DNA of 37,331 bases from Firmicutes bacterium ADurb.Bin182 (GTDB lineage Bacteria; Bacillota; Clostridia; Christensenellales; CAG-138): contig MWCU01000070.1 in NCBI GenBank assembly GCA_002070205.1, positions 1 to 37,331 of the forward strand, written 5' to 3'. Each line of letters starts with the position of its first letter. Positions within the stretch are counted from its first letter, which is position 1. Of this stretch, positions 1 through 8,894 are shown piece by piece. Made by a program: the position numbers and the translations under genes. The notes beneath the pieces are model-generated. The model searched no databases, had not been told where the DNA came from, and was given only the letters and a program-made list of their open reading frames with translations.

Positions 1-105
1 GACTGAAATAAATCTCCATCCGTCCCTTGACACTTTCCTTGAGTAAATGTGTTACCTATGTTTGACGCTTTAACACGACGCCGTTATTGATATATACGGA
101 ATAAC

Positions 106-134
106 TTGCATCAATATACATTGAGTGGTATAAT
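106..134 (+). promoter_or_regulatory. sigma-A-type promoter of zapA
   Basis: TTGCAT (106-111) and a perfect TATAAT (129-134) are separated by 17 bases. The predicted start of transcription is near 141, giving a leader of about 33 bases before the zapA ATG. No gene is seen in bases 1-105. Confidence 0.75.
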
Positions 135-173
135 CAAACAAAATAGCCACAATATGTATTGGATGGTGTGATT

Positions 174-500
174 ATGGATAAAACGCGGACGGTCGTGCAC
201 ATAGCGGGACAGGAGTTCAAGCTTACGGGTTATGAAAGCGAGGAATATATTCATAAGATCGCCATTTACCTTAACAGAAAAATTGAAGAGGTGCACAAAC
301 TCTACCCGACGCTTTCCACCACCCATGCGGCAATAATGGCCGCTTTGGATATAACCGACGAGTATCATAAGCTGAAGGAGGAGTATGCTGCGCTTGACGA
401 ACGCATTTCTCAATTGAGAGCTATGCCGAGAGCAAACGCACCTTCCGGGCCGGTCAAGCGCCCGTTTGAGGAAAAGGAAAAGGCAGGAGCAAGAAAGTGA
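174..500 (+). CDS. zapA: Cell division protein ZapA
   Basis: This 108-residue protein matches ZapA, the small cytoplasmic partner of FtsZ that bundles FtsZ filaments at the division septum. The N-terminal part (KTRTVVHIAGQEFKLTGYES) is the typical ZapA beta hairpin. It is followed by a long helix, about residues 20-85, that would form the coiled-coil dimer, and a short basic, proline-containing tail. A TTG at 159 is in frame, but the ATG at 174 gives the usual ZapA start. The gene has its own promoter and a strong terminator, so it is monocistronic, with mutS2 next on the same strand. ZapA near MutS2 is a known Firmicutes neighbourhood. The family call is confident; binding to FtsZ is inferred from the family. 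Confidence 0.9.
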   Translation: MDKTRTVVHIAGQEFKLTGYESEEYIHKIAIYLNRKIEEVHKLYPTLSTTHAAIMAALDITDEYHKLKEEYAALDERISQLRAMPRANAPSGPVKRPFEEKEKAGARK

Positions 501-510
501 CAAAAGTCAG

Positions 511-536
511 GGCTGTCCGATTGGGACAGCCTTTTT
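511..536 (+). terminator. Rho-independent terminator after zapA
   Basis: An 8-bp perfect stem, GGCTGTCC (511-518) with GGACAGCC (524-531), has a 5-base loop and is followed directly by TTTTT. It lies 10 bases after the zapA stop codon. Confidence 0.92.
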
Positions 537-606
537 ACTTTTATGGGGATCGAAACGCTCGCGTGCGCGTACGCGCTTAAGCCTGATTCTATAGGTCCTT
601 TTGGAA

Positions 607-635
607 CTGACAAAGCCCCTGCTTCGTGATATAAT
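607..635 (+). promoter_or_regulatory. Promoter of the mutS2 transcript
   Basis: CTGACA (607-612) and TATAAT (630-635) are 17 bases apart, and a TG one base before the -10 makes it an extended -10 element. Transcription should begin near 642, about 300 bases before the mutS2 start codon, which is a very long leader for this gene. Confidence 0.8.
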
Positions 636-639
636 CGGT

Positions 640-944
640 GTTGATGATAACCGCGCCGCTTCGGTTTACAGGGCGGCTTTCCCCACGTTGCTCAGCCGCG
701 GATAACGGGAACGTGTGCGGGATTGCGGCCGCCGGAAAACCAACACGCTTTTTCCTGTCGGCACAATTCAGCCGGTCGTTTTTTCGTTCAGCCTATAACC
801 GGCTGGAAATATCCGGTGTGTTCTTCACCGGAGGCTGTGCCTTATTTTAAAGATGATTGCCGGACGATGCAAACGACGAAGTCTATTTTTAAAGATCAAC
901 AAGAGTATCGAAGCGGGGGAACCCTTGACGGTTTTGGAGCACAT
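640..944 (+). promoter_or_regulatory. Long, structured 5' leader of mutS2
   Basis: About 300 transcribed bases precede the mutS2 ATG with no convincing gene. Several pairings stand out. GCGGCT (673-678) pairs with AGCCGC (694-699). CACGTT (684-689), inside that loop, pairs with AACGTG (710-715), which would make an H-type pseudoknot. AGCCGGT (770-776) pairs with ACCGGCT (798-804). TCCGGTG (812-818) pairs with CACCGGA (826-832). None is followed by a clear T run. I do not recognise a known riboswitch or T-box. Reading frames cross the region (for example 638-850), but none has a good ribosome binding site or a recognisable product. Confidence 0.45.
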
Positions 945-3296
945 ATGAAAGAGAAAATACTTACATTACTCGAATACGACAAGATAATCGAGCTTTTGGC
1001 CTTAAGGGCGGCCTGTTGCATCGGGCGGGAAAAATGCGAAAGGCTTCGCCCGCTTTACGGCTTCCGGGAAGTTGAAAAACTGATGGAACTGACGGCGCAG
1101 GCCGAGACCGTTCTCATTAAAACCGGCAGGAATCCGGTCGATGATTTTCCCGATATGCGCGGCGCACTTAAAAGAGCGCACGCGGCGTTTGCGCTCTCGC
1201 CCGGCGAGCTTCTCGGGATAATGCGATGTCTCAGGGCCGTGCGGCTTGCGCGCGAGAGCCTTTCAAACCGCCGCGAGGATGCTCCGCTCCTTTGCGATAT
1301 GGCATCCGCTTTATCGGCGCACAGGAGCATAGAGGAGGAGATAGGGCGATGCATAATCGCGGAGGATGAGATCGCGGATGGCGCTTCCGCGGAGCTTTCA
1401 AGGATCCGAAGGGATATGCGAAAAGCGAACGAGCGTGTGCGCGAAAAACTTCAATCCATAATCCACTCTTCCCAGCATCAGAAATATCTTCAGGATGCTT
1501 TGATAACCATACGAAACGGCCGTTTTGTGATTCCTGTCAGGCAGGAATACAGGCAGTTCGTTCCCGGGCTCATACATGATCAGAGCGGAAGCGGCGCGAC
1601 GCTTTTCATAGAGCCCATAGCCGTAGTTGAGCTCGGCAACGAGTATAAACGGCTGCAGTCCGAGGAAGCCGATGAAATAGAACGCATACTGTCGGAGCTG
1701 ACGGCGCTCATCGCTCCGCATGCAGACGAGCTGTATGAAGACCTTGACGCTTTGGGGGAACTCGACCTCATTTTTGCAAAAGCCGCGTTTTCCCGGGAGC
1801 TGAACGCAGTAAGGCCCGTCTTGAACGATAAAGGTATAATCAGAATAATACAGGGAAGGCACCCGCTCATAGCTTCCGACAGGGTGGTTCCCGTGGACAT
1901 TTGGCTCGGGAAGGATTTTAGAACGCTGATAATCACGGGACCGAATACCGGCGGAAAAACCGTGACTTTGAAAACGGTTGGGCTTTTCGCCCTGATGGCA
2001 CAGTCGGGCATTTTCATACCCGCGCATGAGGGAACCGAAGTGGGAGTATTTGACAATGTGTTTGCGGACATCGGAGATGAGCAGAGCATTGAGCAGTCGC
2101 TGTCCACGTTTTCTTCCCATATGCTTAACATCGTCGGTATACTGAACCGCGCCGGCGGCCGTTCGCTCGTCCTTTTGGATGAGCTGGGAGCCGGGACCGA
2201 CCCTACCGAAGGCGCCGCGCTTGCCATGAGCATACTGACGGAGCTTCATAACAGGGGTACCGTGACGATTGCGACGACGCATTACAGCGAAATCAAGGCG
2301 TTTGCGCTTACGCGCCGCGGGATGGAAAACGCCTCAATGGAATTTGACGTCGACAGGCTTTGCCCTACCTACCGGCTGTTCATCGGAATACCCGGAAAGT
2401 CCAACGCTTTCGAAATCTCAAAGCGGCTCGGTCTGGATGAGTCCGTCATAGAGAGCGCGAGAGGTTTCCTAAAGAATGAGGACGTGAGATTTGAGGACGT
2501 CATTTCAAATGCCGAATCGCTTCGGAGGGTCGCGGAGGAGGAGCGCAAAATGGCCCAGCAGGCGAGGGCCGAGCTCGACAAGCTTCGGGAAGAGGCGGCT
2601 CAGGAGCGTCAAATGCTGATTGAAGAACGCGCGAATCTGAGAAAGAAAACCAGAGAGGACGCAAAGAAGATAATCGCAGGCGCAAAATACGAAACCGATA
2701 GGATAATATCCGAACTTAAAAAAGCAAAAGAGCTTGACAGAAGCAGTGTGGACAGGGCGATACAGCAAGCGCGGGACGCTCTTCGCAAAGAGGAAGAGGG
2801 GCTTGATGAACCCGTTCAGGCAAATGAGGAAGCAGGTACCCCGCCAAACACCGTAAGAGCAGGCGATACCGTTAATATACTCAGCCTTAAAAAAAAGGCG
2901 ACCGTACTGTCGGAGCCGGACTCAAAGGGCGACGTGCAGGTCAGGGCGGGAATCATGAAGCTTACAGTGAAGCTTTCAGACCTTCGGCTTGTAAAGGAGA
3001 ACCCGCCGAATGTAAAGAGCGAAACGAAGGTATCTTTTGCGGCGGATAAGAAAACGGGCTTGGAATTGGATATCAGGGGAAAGCTTGTGGATGACGCGAT
3101 ACTTGAGGTCGACCGTTTTCTTGACGACGCGTATATGAACGGATTTTCGGAAGTTTATATAATACACGGAAAAGGAACGGGAGCTCTCAGAGCGGGAATA
3201 CAGAATTACCTCAAGCATCATCCGCGCGTAAAGAGCTTCCGTCCGGGCGCTTACGGCGAGGGAGACGCGGGAGTGACCGTCGCGGCGTTAAAATAA
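945..3296 (+). CDS. mutS2: MutS2 ATPase/endonuclease with C-terminal Smr domain
   Basis: The product is 783 residues, the usual MutS2 length. MutS2 is a cytoplasmic ABC-type ATPase, long linked to suppression of homologous recombination and more recently to rescue of collided ribosomes. Walker A (GPNTGGKT, about residues 332-339), Walker B (LVLLDELGAGTDPTEGAAL, about 410-430) and a long charged coiled coil (about 510-630) follow the core and clamp domains. The last roughly 75 residues are a Smr nuclease domain with LDIRGK and HGKGTGALR. The frame is open upstream to 723, but the ATG at 945 has GGAG at 936-939 and starts exactly like other MutS2 proteins. It is followed at short distance by the DUF523 and two-component genes and may be co-transcribed with them. 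Confidence 0.95.
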   Translation: MKEKILTLLEYDKIIELLALRAACCIGREKCERLRPLYGFREVEKLMELTAQAETVLIKTGRNPVDDFPDMRGALKRAHAAFALSPGELLGIMRCLRAVRLARESLSNRREDAPLLCDMASALSAHRSIEEEIGRCIIAEDEIADGASAELSRIRRDMRKANERVREKLQSIIHSSQHQKYLQDALITIRNGRFVIPVRQEYRQFVPGLIHDQSGSGATLFIEPIAVVELGNEYKRLQSEEADEIERILSELTALIAPHADELYEDLDALGELDLIFAKAAFSRELNAVRPVLNDKGIIRIIQGRHPLIASDRVVPVDIWLGKDFRTLIITGPNTGGKTVTLKTVGLFALMAQSGIFIPAHEGTEVGVFDNVFADIGDEQSIEQSLSTFSSHMLNIVGILNRAGGRSLVLLDELGAGTDPTEGAALAMSILTELHNRGTVTIATTHYSEIKAFALTRRGMENASMEFDVDRLCPTYRLFIGIPGKSNAFEISKRLGLDESVIESARGFLKNEDVRFEDVISNAESLRRVAEEERKMAQQARAELDKLREEAAQERQMLIEERANLRKKTREDAKKIIAGAKYETDRIISELKKAKELDRSSVDRAIQQARDALRKEEEGLDEPVQANEEAGTPPNTVRAGDTVNILSLKKKATVLSEPDSKGDVQVRAGIMKLTVKLSDLRLVKENPPNVKSETKVSFAADKKTGLELDIRGKLVDDAILEVDRFLDDAYMNGFSEVYIIHGKGTGALRAGIQNYLKHHPRVKSFRPGAYGEGDAGVTVAALK

Positions 3297-3339
3297 TTTG
3301 AAACCGACATACTCTATACATAATTAGGTGATAAAATAC

Positions 3340-3774
3340 ATGATTATCGTATCTGCATGCTTATGCGGCGAATTTTGCCGGTATGACGGGGGGGCTAAAC
3401 CGGATGAAGAGGTCATAAATCTTTTGCGCGAAGGCAGGGCAGTACCGGTTTGCCCGGAACAGCTCGGCGGGCTTTCTACTCCGCGCTCTCCGTCCGAAAT
3501 CGTCGGAGGAGACGGGACGGACGTGATACTCGGGAAAGCCAAAGTTCTCTCGAAGGAAGGTGCCGACGTGACCGGAGCCTTTTTGAAAGGCGCGAAGGCG
3601 GTTTTGAAAATTGCCGAAAATCACGGCGCCAAAAAGGCAATACTCAAAGCGGGGAGTCCTTCGTGCGGAAAGGGATTGGTTTATGACGGCAGCTTTTCGG
3701 GAAGGCTGAAGCCGGGAGACGGCGTTACCGCGGCGCTTTTATGTCAGAACGGTATAAAGGTCACAGCAAAATAA
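3340..3774 (+). CDS. DUF523 family protein
   Basis: This 144-residue cytoplasmic protein matches the DUF523 family. The start VSACLCGEFCRYDGG resembles the family's typical VSACLLG..CRYDG. CPEQLGGL and the later SPSCG motif supply further conserved cysteines, which suggest metal or cluster binding, but the biochemical role is not established. A GTG at 3328 is in frame. The ATG at 3340 is preferred because AGGTGAT sits 8-14 bases before it and the protein then begins like its relatives. It lies 43 bases after mutS2 and 30 before the response regulator, with no terminator in either gap. Confidence 0.85.
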   Translation: MIIVSACLCGEFCRYDGGAKPDEEVINLLREGRAVPVCPEQLGGLSTPRSPSEIVGGDGTDVILGKAKVLSKEGADVTGAFLKGAKAVLKIAENHGAKKAILKAGSPSCGKGLVYDGSFSGRLKPGDGVTAALLCQNGIKVTAK

Positions 3775-3804
3775 TGTATACGATAAATTCTTCGGAGGTG
3801 TCCC

Positions 3805-4485
3805 ATGGAGAACAATTCCATACTCGTTATTGACGATGACGAAAATATTCTCGCAATCATCGAGATGTATTTGAAGAAAGAGGAATTTGAGGTCAGCACA
3901 TGCCAAAGGGGCGACAAAGCGCTGGAGGCTTTCAAAGCTTCGCAGCCCGCTTTGGTCGTGCTTGACGTAATGCTGCCGGGATTGGACGGATGGGCGGTTC
4001 TTAAGCAGCTCAGGGAAGAAAGCGAAGTGCCTGTCATAATGCTTACCGCAAAAGGAGACACGCAGGAACGCGTGCACGGGTTGGAACTCGGGGCGGATGA
4101 TTATGTGGTCAAGCCGTTTGACGCGAAGGAACTTGTCGCAAGAATCAAGGCAGTTCTTCGAAGATCGGCAGTTCCCGAAAGTCCCCGCGAGGTGAATTTC
4201 CCGGGGCTTTCGATTTCCCTGGAAACGTATACCGTTATTCTTGACGGGAAGCAGATCGATATGCCTCCGAAAGAACTGGAGCTCTTGTTCTTCCTTGCTT
4301 CGAGGGAAGGCAAGGTATTTACAAGGGAGCAGCTTTTGGAGCAGGTATGGGGCTTTGACTTTTTCGGTGATTCCAGGACCGTTGACGTGCATGTCAAGCG
4401 CATACGCGAAAAGCTCGGAGAGCGTGAGGAATGGTCGCTTAAGACCGTATGGGGCGTCGGCTATAAATTCGAAGTAAACGGCTGA
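3805..4485 (+). CDS. OmpR/PhoB-family response regulator
   Basis: The product has 226 residues: an N-terminal receiver domain (about 5-118) and a C-terminal winged-helix DNA-binding domain (about 130-224). The receiver shows the acidic cluster D10-D12, the phosphoacceptor D54 in VVLDVMLPG, the T/A of MLTAKGD and the lysine K103 in VVKPFD. The output domain ends with the typical RTVDVHVKRIREKLG and WGVGYKF. A strong GGAGGTG lies upstream of the ATG. The sensor kinase starts 7 bases after its stop, so the two form a cognate pair. The stimulus is unknown; an HtrA-like protease next in the same run hints at envelope or secretion stress, which is inference. Confidence 0.93.
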   Translation: MENNSILVIDDDENILAIIEMYLKKEEFEVSTCQRGDKALEAFKASQPALVVLDVMLPGLDGWAVLKQLREESEVPVIMLTAKGDTQERVHGLELGADDYVVKPFDAKELVARIKAVLRRSAVPESPREVNFPGLSISLETYTVILDGKQIDMPPKELELLFFLASREGKVFTREQLLEQVWGFDFFGDSRTVDVHVKRIREKLGEREEWSLKTVWGVGYKFEVNG

Positions 4486-4492
4486 TATCGCT

Positions 4493-5971
4493 ATGTTTAA
4501 AACCCTGTTTTCACGGATGCTCATCACCTATCTTGCCGTGACTCTCAGCCTGCTTATGCTGCTGGGCGTTACGGCTGTTTCGATTTTTCAAAATCAGTAT
4601 ATTTCGGAGCAGGAAACGGAGATGAGGCGCGAAGGGGAAGAGATAAACAGAATATTGGTCGAAAAATATATTTACGACGAAAAGCGTCCCGTAGCCATAG
4701 AAGAGCTTCGCACGATAGCGCGCAAGTATAATGCGCTGATACAGGTGGATTTGAAAAAGAGCTTCGGCGTGTACGGGACTTATATGGACGAAGAATCCGG
4801 GGATAAATGGCTTCTCATAGAAGGTGCCGACATATCGGAAATAGCCGAGTCCGTTGAGGAAGATACGGCAACCGAGATACTTTCGGGCCTGTTTAAAGAA
4901 TTTACGGATATTCCAATAATGACACTTGCGAGGCCTGTGCTTAATGAAGCCGGGCAGACGATCGGCGCCATATTGTTTCATGTGGACACGAGCAACGTGA
5001 ACGAATCAATAAGCAGGATCTATATGGATCTTTTGCTGGTTTCGGTGATCGCCGTCATTATGGCCATTCTTATGGTATCCTATATTACGGGCAGGATAAC
5101 CCGCCCTGTAATCGATATGAACAATACCGTAAAGAAATATACCGCGGGTTTCTTTGATGCCCGGATAAAAGCGGAAGGCTCGGACGAAGTCAGTCAGCTT
5201 GCCAAAAGCTTTAACGCTATGGCGGATGAACTCAATACGCTGGAGCAAGCGAGAAGGAGCTTTGTAGCCAATGTTTCCCATGAGCTGCGTTCGCCGCTCA
5301 CCTCGATGCACGGATTTTTGGAAGCGATGCAGGACGGAACCATTTCAAACGAGGATTTTCCGCAATATCTCAATATCGTGATCGCCGAAAACAACCGCAT
5401 GATCAACATGGTAAACGATCTTTTGGATCTGGCGCGTATCGAAAGCGGGCAGTTCGAACTGAATACCGAGCAGTTCGATATCAACGAGCTCATAAGGCGG
5501 ACGCTTATTACGTTCGAAACGCGCATAGGTGAAAAAAAGCTGGACGTTAAGGCGGAGTTTTCACAGGACCACTGCTTTGCTGAAGCGGACTCGTTTAAAA
5601 TCGCGCAGGTGCTTAGAAATCTTATTGATAACGCAATCAAATTTTCACCCGAGAAATCGGCTTTGTATGTTAAAACGCATTGTGAGAAAAATACGGTGTA
5701 TGTAAGTATCAGGGATTTCGGATGCGGCATAGCCCCGGAAGATATTCCGTATATTTTTGACAGATTCTATAAGGCGGAAAAGGCTCATACGCCGAAAAGG
5801 CACACGGGTACGGGGCTTGGACTTTCCATTGTGAAGCATATTATTGACTTGCACGATCAGCAGATCACGGTGGACAGTAAACTCGGTGAAGGCACGGCTT
5901 TTACGTTCACGCTGAAAAAAGCGGAATCCCAAAGAAACTATAAAACGCTTGTAAAGCAAATTAAAAAATAA
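4493..5971 (+). CDS. Membrane sensor histidine kinase (HAMP, HisKA, HATPase)
   Basis: The product has 492 residues. A first membrane segment (about 8-31), an extracellular sensor region of about 145 residues and a second membrane segment (about 178-199) are followed by a HAMP domain (about 200-252). The HisKA box FVANVSHELRSPLTSM carries the phosphoacceptor H263. The ATPase domain shows the N box NLIDNAIKFSPE, the DFGCGI loop, the F box FDRFYKA and the G2 box GTGLGLS starting near residue 439. There is no PAS domain, so it is not a standard WalK despite the HtrA neighbour. It should phosphorylate the regulator encoded just upstream. The extracellular domain gives no recognisable ligand family by eye. 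Confidence 0.93.
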   Translation: MFKTLFSRMLITYLAVTLSLLMLLGVTAVSIFQNQYISEQETEMRREGEEINRILVEKYIYDEKRPVAIEELRTIARKYNALIQVDLKKSFGVYGTYMDEESGDKWLLIEGADISEIAESVEEDTATEILSGLFKEFTDIPIMTLARPVLNEAGQTIGAILFHVDTSNVNESISRIYMDLLLVSVIAVIMAILMVSYITGRITRPVIDMNNTVKKYTAGFFDARIKAEGSDEVSQLAKSFNAMADELNTLEQARRSFVANVSHELRSPLTSMHGFLEAMQDGTISNEDFPQYLNIVIAENNRMINMVNDLLDLARIESGQFELNTEQFDINELIRRTLITFETRIGEKKLDVKAEFSQDHCFAEADSFKIAQVLRNLIDNAIKFSPEKSALYVKTHCEKNTVYVSIRDFGCGIAPEDIPYIFDRFYKAEKAHTPKRHTGTGLGLSIVKHIIDLHDQQITVDSKLGEGTAFTFTLKKAESQRNYKTLVKQIKK

Positions 5972-6010
5972 TATACTCAACATAATCTGCAACGGAGGAA
6001 AAAAATCCAT

Positions 6011-7303
6011 ATGGAGTTCAACGATTATTACGAGAACTTTCCCGGAAGCGATGATAAGCCGGCTAAAAAGAAAAGCAGCGCGGGCGCGTTCATAATCACA
6101 GCCGTAGTGTTTTTGCTGCTCGGAGCTTTGATTACGGTGCTTATCATGCCGACTCTTTTGGACTTGCAGCAGCCGGGTTCAAGTCCGGGTCTCGTTGAGG
6201 GGACGGCGCCTACCCCGGAGAATGAGCCGAGCGAAATCCCCACCCCCGTGCCCACTTCGAGGCCTCTTGCCGAATTTGACGGAGAGGTGCCGGATATCGT
6301 AGACAGCGTAAACCCCATACCGGATATAGTCGAAGCGGTATCGCCGAGCGTCGTGGGCGTAATAAACTATTCAAGGGCTTATCTCAATACGCCGTCAATG
6401 GTAGAAGAGATACAGGGAACGGGCACCGGTTTTATCATTTCCACCGAAGGAATAATCGTTACAAACGCCCATGTGGTTCAGGGTGCATCCAGCGTCGGAG
6501 TTGTTTTTGAGGACGGCGAGGAGATTATAGCGGAGATAATGGGCTTGGACAGGACCAGCGACATAGCGGTTTTAAAGGTTGAAAGGCAGGGTATCAAGGC
6601 GGTCAAATTAGGCGATTCCGATAAGATAAGGGTAGGGGAATTTACCATCGCCATAGGCGATCCGACGGGGCGCGAGCTTTCGGGAACCACGACTTTCGGA
6701 ATAATAAGCGCGCTTAACCGCAGCGTCAATATCGACGGGCGCACCCAGGAATATATACAGACAGACGCAGCTATCAACCCCGGCAATTCCGGCGGTCCGC
6801 TCTTGAATATGAAGGGAGAAGTCATCGGCATTACTTCCGCAAAAACCGTTACCGCAAGTTATGACGAATTCGGCAACGCGATTTCGGCGGAAGGATTGGG
6901 ATTTGCGGTCCCGATTTCCAAAGCGCGGCCTATAATCGAGCAGTTGATCACCGTCGGTTATATTCAGCGTCCGGGCATAGGCATAAGCATAATCGAAGTC
7001 ACCGAAAGGCAGGCCGCCGAATGGCAATGCCCCGTCGGCGTAAGCGTAGTGACGGTAACAAAGGACGGGCCGGGGCATAAGGCCGGTCTGAAGGTCAATG
7101 ATATCATCGTAGAGTGCAACGGAGTCAAGATAGTGAGTCAGGACGAGTTCGTAAAAATGATTCAAAGCATGAAGATTGGCGACACGGTAAAAATCACTTA
7201 CTGGCGAGAAGGTGAGTATTACGATACCGAACTCGTTATCGGGGATCTGAACTCAATGAGCAATGAAGCCGTGGAAGAGCAAAAGCCCGAGTTCAGGTGG
7301 TAA
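6011..7303 (+). CDS. htrA: HtrA-like membrane-anchored serine protease with PDZ domain
   Basis: The product has 430 residues. A lysine-rich cytoplasmic N-terminus leads to one membrane segment (about 27-49), a proline/threonine/glutamate-rich linker (about 55-85), a trypsin-like protease domain and a C-terminal PDZ domain (about 320-410). The catalytic triad is visible: H154 in VTNAHVV, D184 in TSDIAVLKV and S260 in PGNSGGPL. HtrA proteases degrade or refold misfolded proteins outside the membrane. GGAGG at 5995-5999 lies 11 bases before the ATG. It closes the response regulator and kinase run, 39 bases after the kinase, so control by that two-component system is likely but not shown. A GC-rich hairpin follows. 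Confidence 0.93.
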   Translation: MEFNDYYENFPGSDDKPAKKKSSAGAFIITAVVFLLLGALITVLIMPTLLDLQQPGSSPGLVEGTAPTPENEPSEIPTPVPTSRPLAEFDGEVPDIVDSVNPIPDIVEAVSPSVVGVINYSRAYLNTPSMVEEIQGTGTGFIISTEGIIVTNAHVVQGASSVGVVFEDGEEIIAEIMGLDRTSDIAVLKVERQGIKAVKLGDSDKIRVGEFTIAIGDPTGRELSGTTTFGIISALNRSVNIDGRTQEYIQTDAAINPGNSGGPLLNMKGEVIGITSAKTVTASYDEFGNAISAEGLGFAVPISKARPIIEQLITVGYIQRPGIGISIIEVTERQAAEWQCPVGVSVVTVTKDGPGHKAGLKVNDIIVECNGVKIVSQDEFVKMIQSMKIGDTVKITYWREGEYYDTELVIGDLNSMSNEAVEEQKPEFRW

Positions 7304-7327
7304 GGGCTGCGAAACGGGCAATAATAT

Positions 7328-7352
7328 GCGGGGCGGCCGGCAGCCGCCCCGC
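7328..7352. terminator. GC-rich hairpin between convergent genes, no T run
   Basis: A perfect 10-bp stem, GCGGGGCGGC (7328-7337) with GCCGCCCCGC (7343-7352), has a 5-base loop. It lies 24 bases after the htrA stop and 84 bases beyond the stop of the convergent NlpC/P60 gene. No T run follows on either strand, so it may be a weak terminator or an mRNA 3'-end protector. Confidence 0.5.
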
Positions 7353-7436
7353 AATGTCTCTTCGGATAACTATACACTTGCCGCTCAGGAATCTTATTGG
7401 GATCATATAGCATTCTTTTGGCTTGTTTGTAAAAAG

Positions 7437-8813
7437 TCAGAAGACCCTTCTTCCAAGCACAAAATTGCGTTCGTAATAAGAAGTTACGGATGAAATTATG
7501 ACCTTGCCCGCGGATGACGAGGCGTGTACGAACGTGCCGTCCCCGAGATAAATGCCCGTGTGGCTTATTCCGGAACTCGTATCGCTTTTAAAGAACATCA
7601 GATCACCGCGTTTCAGTTTATCGATGCTGCCGACGTATGCCCAGCTCTCGACTTGGCTGAAACCGCTTGCGCTGTATCTCGATACGCTGACGCCGGCGCA
7701 TTTGAGCGAGTAGTAAACGAGCCCTGAGCAGTCGAACCCGTCGGGTCCTTCCTCGCTCCACCTGTACGGCTTGCCGAGCTGGGCCAAAGCGACGGATATC
7801 ATCGCTTCTTTGCCCGTTTCCGCGGCGGGAGCCGTGGGAGAAGGCGTTAAAGAAGGTTCGGGCGTCGGCTCGAATGTCCGGTCAGGCGTCGGTTCCGCAG
7901 TCGGTTCAAGCGTCGGCCCGGGCGTAGGTTCCGGGGTCGGCTCCGGCGTATCTGTTGGCTTGGGCGTGAGCTTCGGCGTATCGGAGGGCTTTATTGAAGG
8001 GGAGGGTTTTAAAGTCGCCTTCGGCGTACGGCGGGGTTCGGGCGTCGGTGTAGGCTTTAAATTCGAAACGGCGTTCGGAGAGTATAGCAGTTCCCTTGTC
8101 TCGGAATTCGCCGTACCGTCGGGCAGCAGACCGTTTGCGCTCTGGAACGCGCGAACGGCACGCTCGGTCGCGGTTCCGTAAAACCCGTTTCGCAACCCCT
8201 CAAAATACCCGAGGTCATAAAGCCTTTCCTGAAGAGAAGAAACGTCTTTGCCTTCGCTTCCTTTTTTCATGCGGTAGGGTATTGCGGATTCGTCGAACAA
8301 CAGTTTTTGTGTTTCTTCATCGGCAAAACCCGTAACTTCCAGCCCGTGAGCGTTTTGAAACAATTCGACTGCGTTTGTCGTCATGGGGCCGTAATGAGTG
8401 GTCGGATCGTCGGGATCCATGTACAGCAGCTCCATGAGCCTTGCCTGGAGCTCTGCTATAAACTCGCCGTCATCGCCGGGGCCGCACCGCGTATACTTGG
8501 CGGTTCGCGGGGAGGTGATTTGGGTCTCGGCGGGCAGGATTAAAGCGGTTTCAGGCGCGACCGGGGACGTTACCGGCGTTTGTGCGGGCGGCGCGCTTGC
8601 CGGGTGCACGCTTGCAGTCGGCTTGTCCCGCTCATATTTCGGGCCGGACACAACGCGTTCCTTCGTCGCCGAGGCGGTTTCAAGGGGAAGCGTGAATGGC
8701 AGAACGAATAAGCCTATGCTCGTAAAGACCGCCGCAAAAAGCAACACTGCCGACGCTCTTTTGATAACGGGCTTTTGCTTCTCGAATTTTCTTTTAAAGC
8801 AGTTCGTCGTCAT
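7437..8813 (-). CDS. Exported NlpC/P60 peptidoglycan hydrolase with two PG-binding domains
   Basis: The product has 458 residues. A basic N-terminus and one hydrophobic segment (about 20-44) form a signal or anchor. Two peptidoglycan-binding_1 domains follow (about 113-175 and 184-245), then a roughly 80-residue Pro/Thr-rich linker of TPEPTPEPT type (253-331), then an NlpC/P60 cysteine endopeptidase (about 336-458). The catalytic residues are visible: C362 in GFDCSGLV, H418 in ISHTGIYLG and H430 in FVHASS. Such enzymes cut stem peptides in the cell wall. The promoter -10 lies so close to the ATG that the mRNA would be almost leaderless, and there is no Shine-Dalgarno sequence. It is divergent from the ABC exporter operon. 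Confidence 0.92.
   Translation of the reverse strand: MTTNCFKRKFEKQKPVIKRASAVLLFAAVFTSIGLFVLPFTLPLETASATKERVVSGPKYERDKPTASVHPASAPPAQTPVTSPVAPETALILPAETQITSPRTAKYTRCGPGDDGEFIAELQARLMELLYMDPDDPTTHYGPMTTNAVELFQNAHGLEVTGFADEETQKLLFDESAIPYRMKKGSEGKDVSSLQERLYDLGYFEGLRNGFYGTATERAVRAFQSANGLLPDGTANSETRELLYSPNAVSNLKPTPTPEPRRTPKATLKPSPSIKPSDTPKLTPKPTDTPEPTPEPTPGPTLEPTAEPTPDRTFEPTPEPSLTPSPTAPAAETGKEAMISVALAQLGKPYRWSEEGPDGFDCSGLVYYSLKCAGVSVSRYSASGFSQVESWAYVGSIDKLKRGDLMFFKSDTSSGISHTGIYLGDGTFVHASSSAGKVIISSVTSYYERNFVLGRRVF
7821..8057 (-). repeat. Degenerate Pro/Thr-codon repeat encoding the wall-spanning linker
   Basis: The DNA is a run of imperfect short repeats (variants of GGCGTCGGTTC as read on the plus strand), encoding residues 253-331 of the NlpC/P60 protein as PTPEPTP-like units. 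Such linkers are flexible spacers through the cell wall. The tract should be prone to length change by slippage. Confidence 0.6.
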
Positions 8814-8821
8814 AATTGTAA

Positions 8822-8830
8822 ATTATACCA
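8822..8830 (-). promoter_or_regulatory. Extended -10 element of the NlpC/P60 gene
   Basis: Read on the minus strand this is TGGTATAAT, a perfect extended -10. The predicted transcription start is near 8815, two bases before the ATG at 8813. No good -35 is seen about 17 bases upstream. The start codon has no Shine-Dalgarno sequence. Confidence 0.65.
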
Positions 8831-8894
8831 TATTTCGGCAATACACGCCACAGTTCGGCACCGATTTTTAACCGTTTGTTTATATAATTAAATA

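Noticed and set aside
638..850. 70-codon frame in the mutS2 leader
   Set aside because: No ribosome binding site, low-complexity composition and no recognisable product; the paired structures explain the region better.
3298..3326. Promoter TTGAAA-N17-TAATTA before the DUF523 gene
   Set aside because: Transcription from it would start at about 3333 and exclude the AGGTGAT ribosome binding site, so read-through from mutS2 is more likely.
7771..8181. Plus-strand Gly/Val-rich frame opposite the NlpC/P60 gene
   Set aside because: It is the complement of the Pro/Thr linker repeat and has no ribosome binding site.
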